DNA of 64,000 nt from Zunongwangia profunda SM-A87 (GTDB lineage Bacteria > Bacteroidota > Bacteroidia > Flavobacteriales > Flavobacteriaceae). Below, piece by piece: positions 63,932 through 64,000 of this stretch; positions within the stretch are counted from its first letter, which is position 1, and the number at the start of each line of letters is the position of its first letter. The stretch covers positions 2,300,001 through 2,364,000 of the forward strand of contig NC_014041.1 of the NCBI RefSeq assembly GCF_000023465.1. The letters run 5' to 3'. Below the pieces are notes generated by a model that saw nothing but the letters and a program-made list of their open reading frames with translations, was not told the DNA's origin and did no database searches. Position numbers and translations under genes: made by a program.

Positions 63932-64000
63932 AGATTCAAAATTTTCAGTAAAAATAGAAAGAATAATAAATATGCAGACCCCCAATATCAATAATATAAT

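Noticed and set aside
1..64000. CRISPR arrays, tRNA or rRNA genes
   Set aside because: No regularly spaced repeats, cloverleaf-like sequences or rRNA segments were recognised on either strand.

Overview
The DNA is AT-rich. It has SusC/SusD pairs, short leaders with TAnnTTTG-type -7 boxes, few recognisable Shine-Dalgarno sites and IS4-type debris, so it is a Bacteroidota chromosome, most likely a marine or soil Flavobacteriaceae (Zunongwangia/Salegentibacter/Gramella-like; genus is a guess). No rRNA, tRNA, CRISPR array or complete insertion sequence was seen.

Layout. (1) 0.05-6.9 kb is an L-arabinose operon: ribulokinase, ribulose-5-P 4-epimerase, arabinose isomerase, lipoprotein aldose epimerase and Na+/sugar symporter, closed by a terminator. 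(2) 7.4-9.4 kb holds two tandem LacI paralogues. (3) 9.6-21.9 kb is a polysaccharide utilisation locus for alpha-mannan or high-mannose glycoprotein: SusC, SusD, a discoidin-like lipoprotein, two GH92, one GH125 and a metallopeptidase. The same 12-bp LacI-like site lies before susC and before the first GH92. (4) 22.3-25.5 kb is an ABC-transporter operon with a LolA-like protein.

(5) 25.5-36.3 kb is the most unusual region: about nine remnants of Rhs C-terminal toxin/immunity cassettes with no full-length Rhs gene. Six copies of the Rhs-core end ('anchor') precede different toxin tips. Nearly all toxin tips are broken (nonsense codons, frameshifts, truncations), while nearly all adjacent immunity-type genes are intact. 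Two long direct repeats of the form immunity gene-spacer-anchor show how cassettes were shuffled.

(6) 36.5-39.5 kb carries a PhyH dioxygenase, a membrane protein, a DJ-1/PfpI lipoprotein and a Crp-like regulator that seems to have lost its start codon. (7) 39.9-44.6 kb pairs an unusual SbnA-like PLP synthase fused to an FAD/NAD(P)-binding domain with a Y4yA-like PLP decarboxylase, possibly a route to a diaminopropionate-type amino acid. (8) 44.8-46.8 kb has an aspartyl-protease-like lipoprotein and a serine hydrolase. (9) 47.2-52.5 kb is three consecutive enzyme/TetR modules (SDR, alpha/beta-hydrolase, thioredoxin-reductase-like), each with its own palindrome before both the enzyme gene and the tetR gene.

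(10) 52.7-57.8 kb has an Omp85-type barrel protein, three small membrane proteins and a TPR histidine kinase/LuxR regulator pair. (11) 58.2-62.8 kb has a glutamate-type dehydrogenase preceded by a 52-residue Cys-rich small gene, and an NtrC-like regulator with its kinase. (12) 63.1-63.9 kb has small proteins and an SMR efflux protein.
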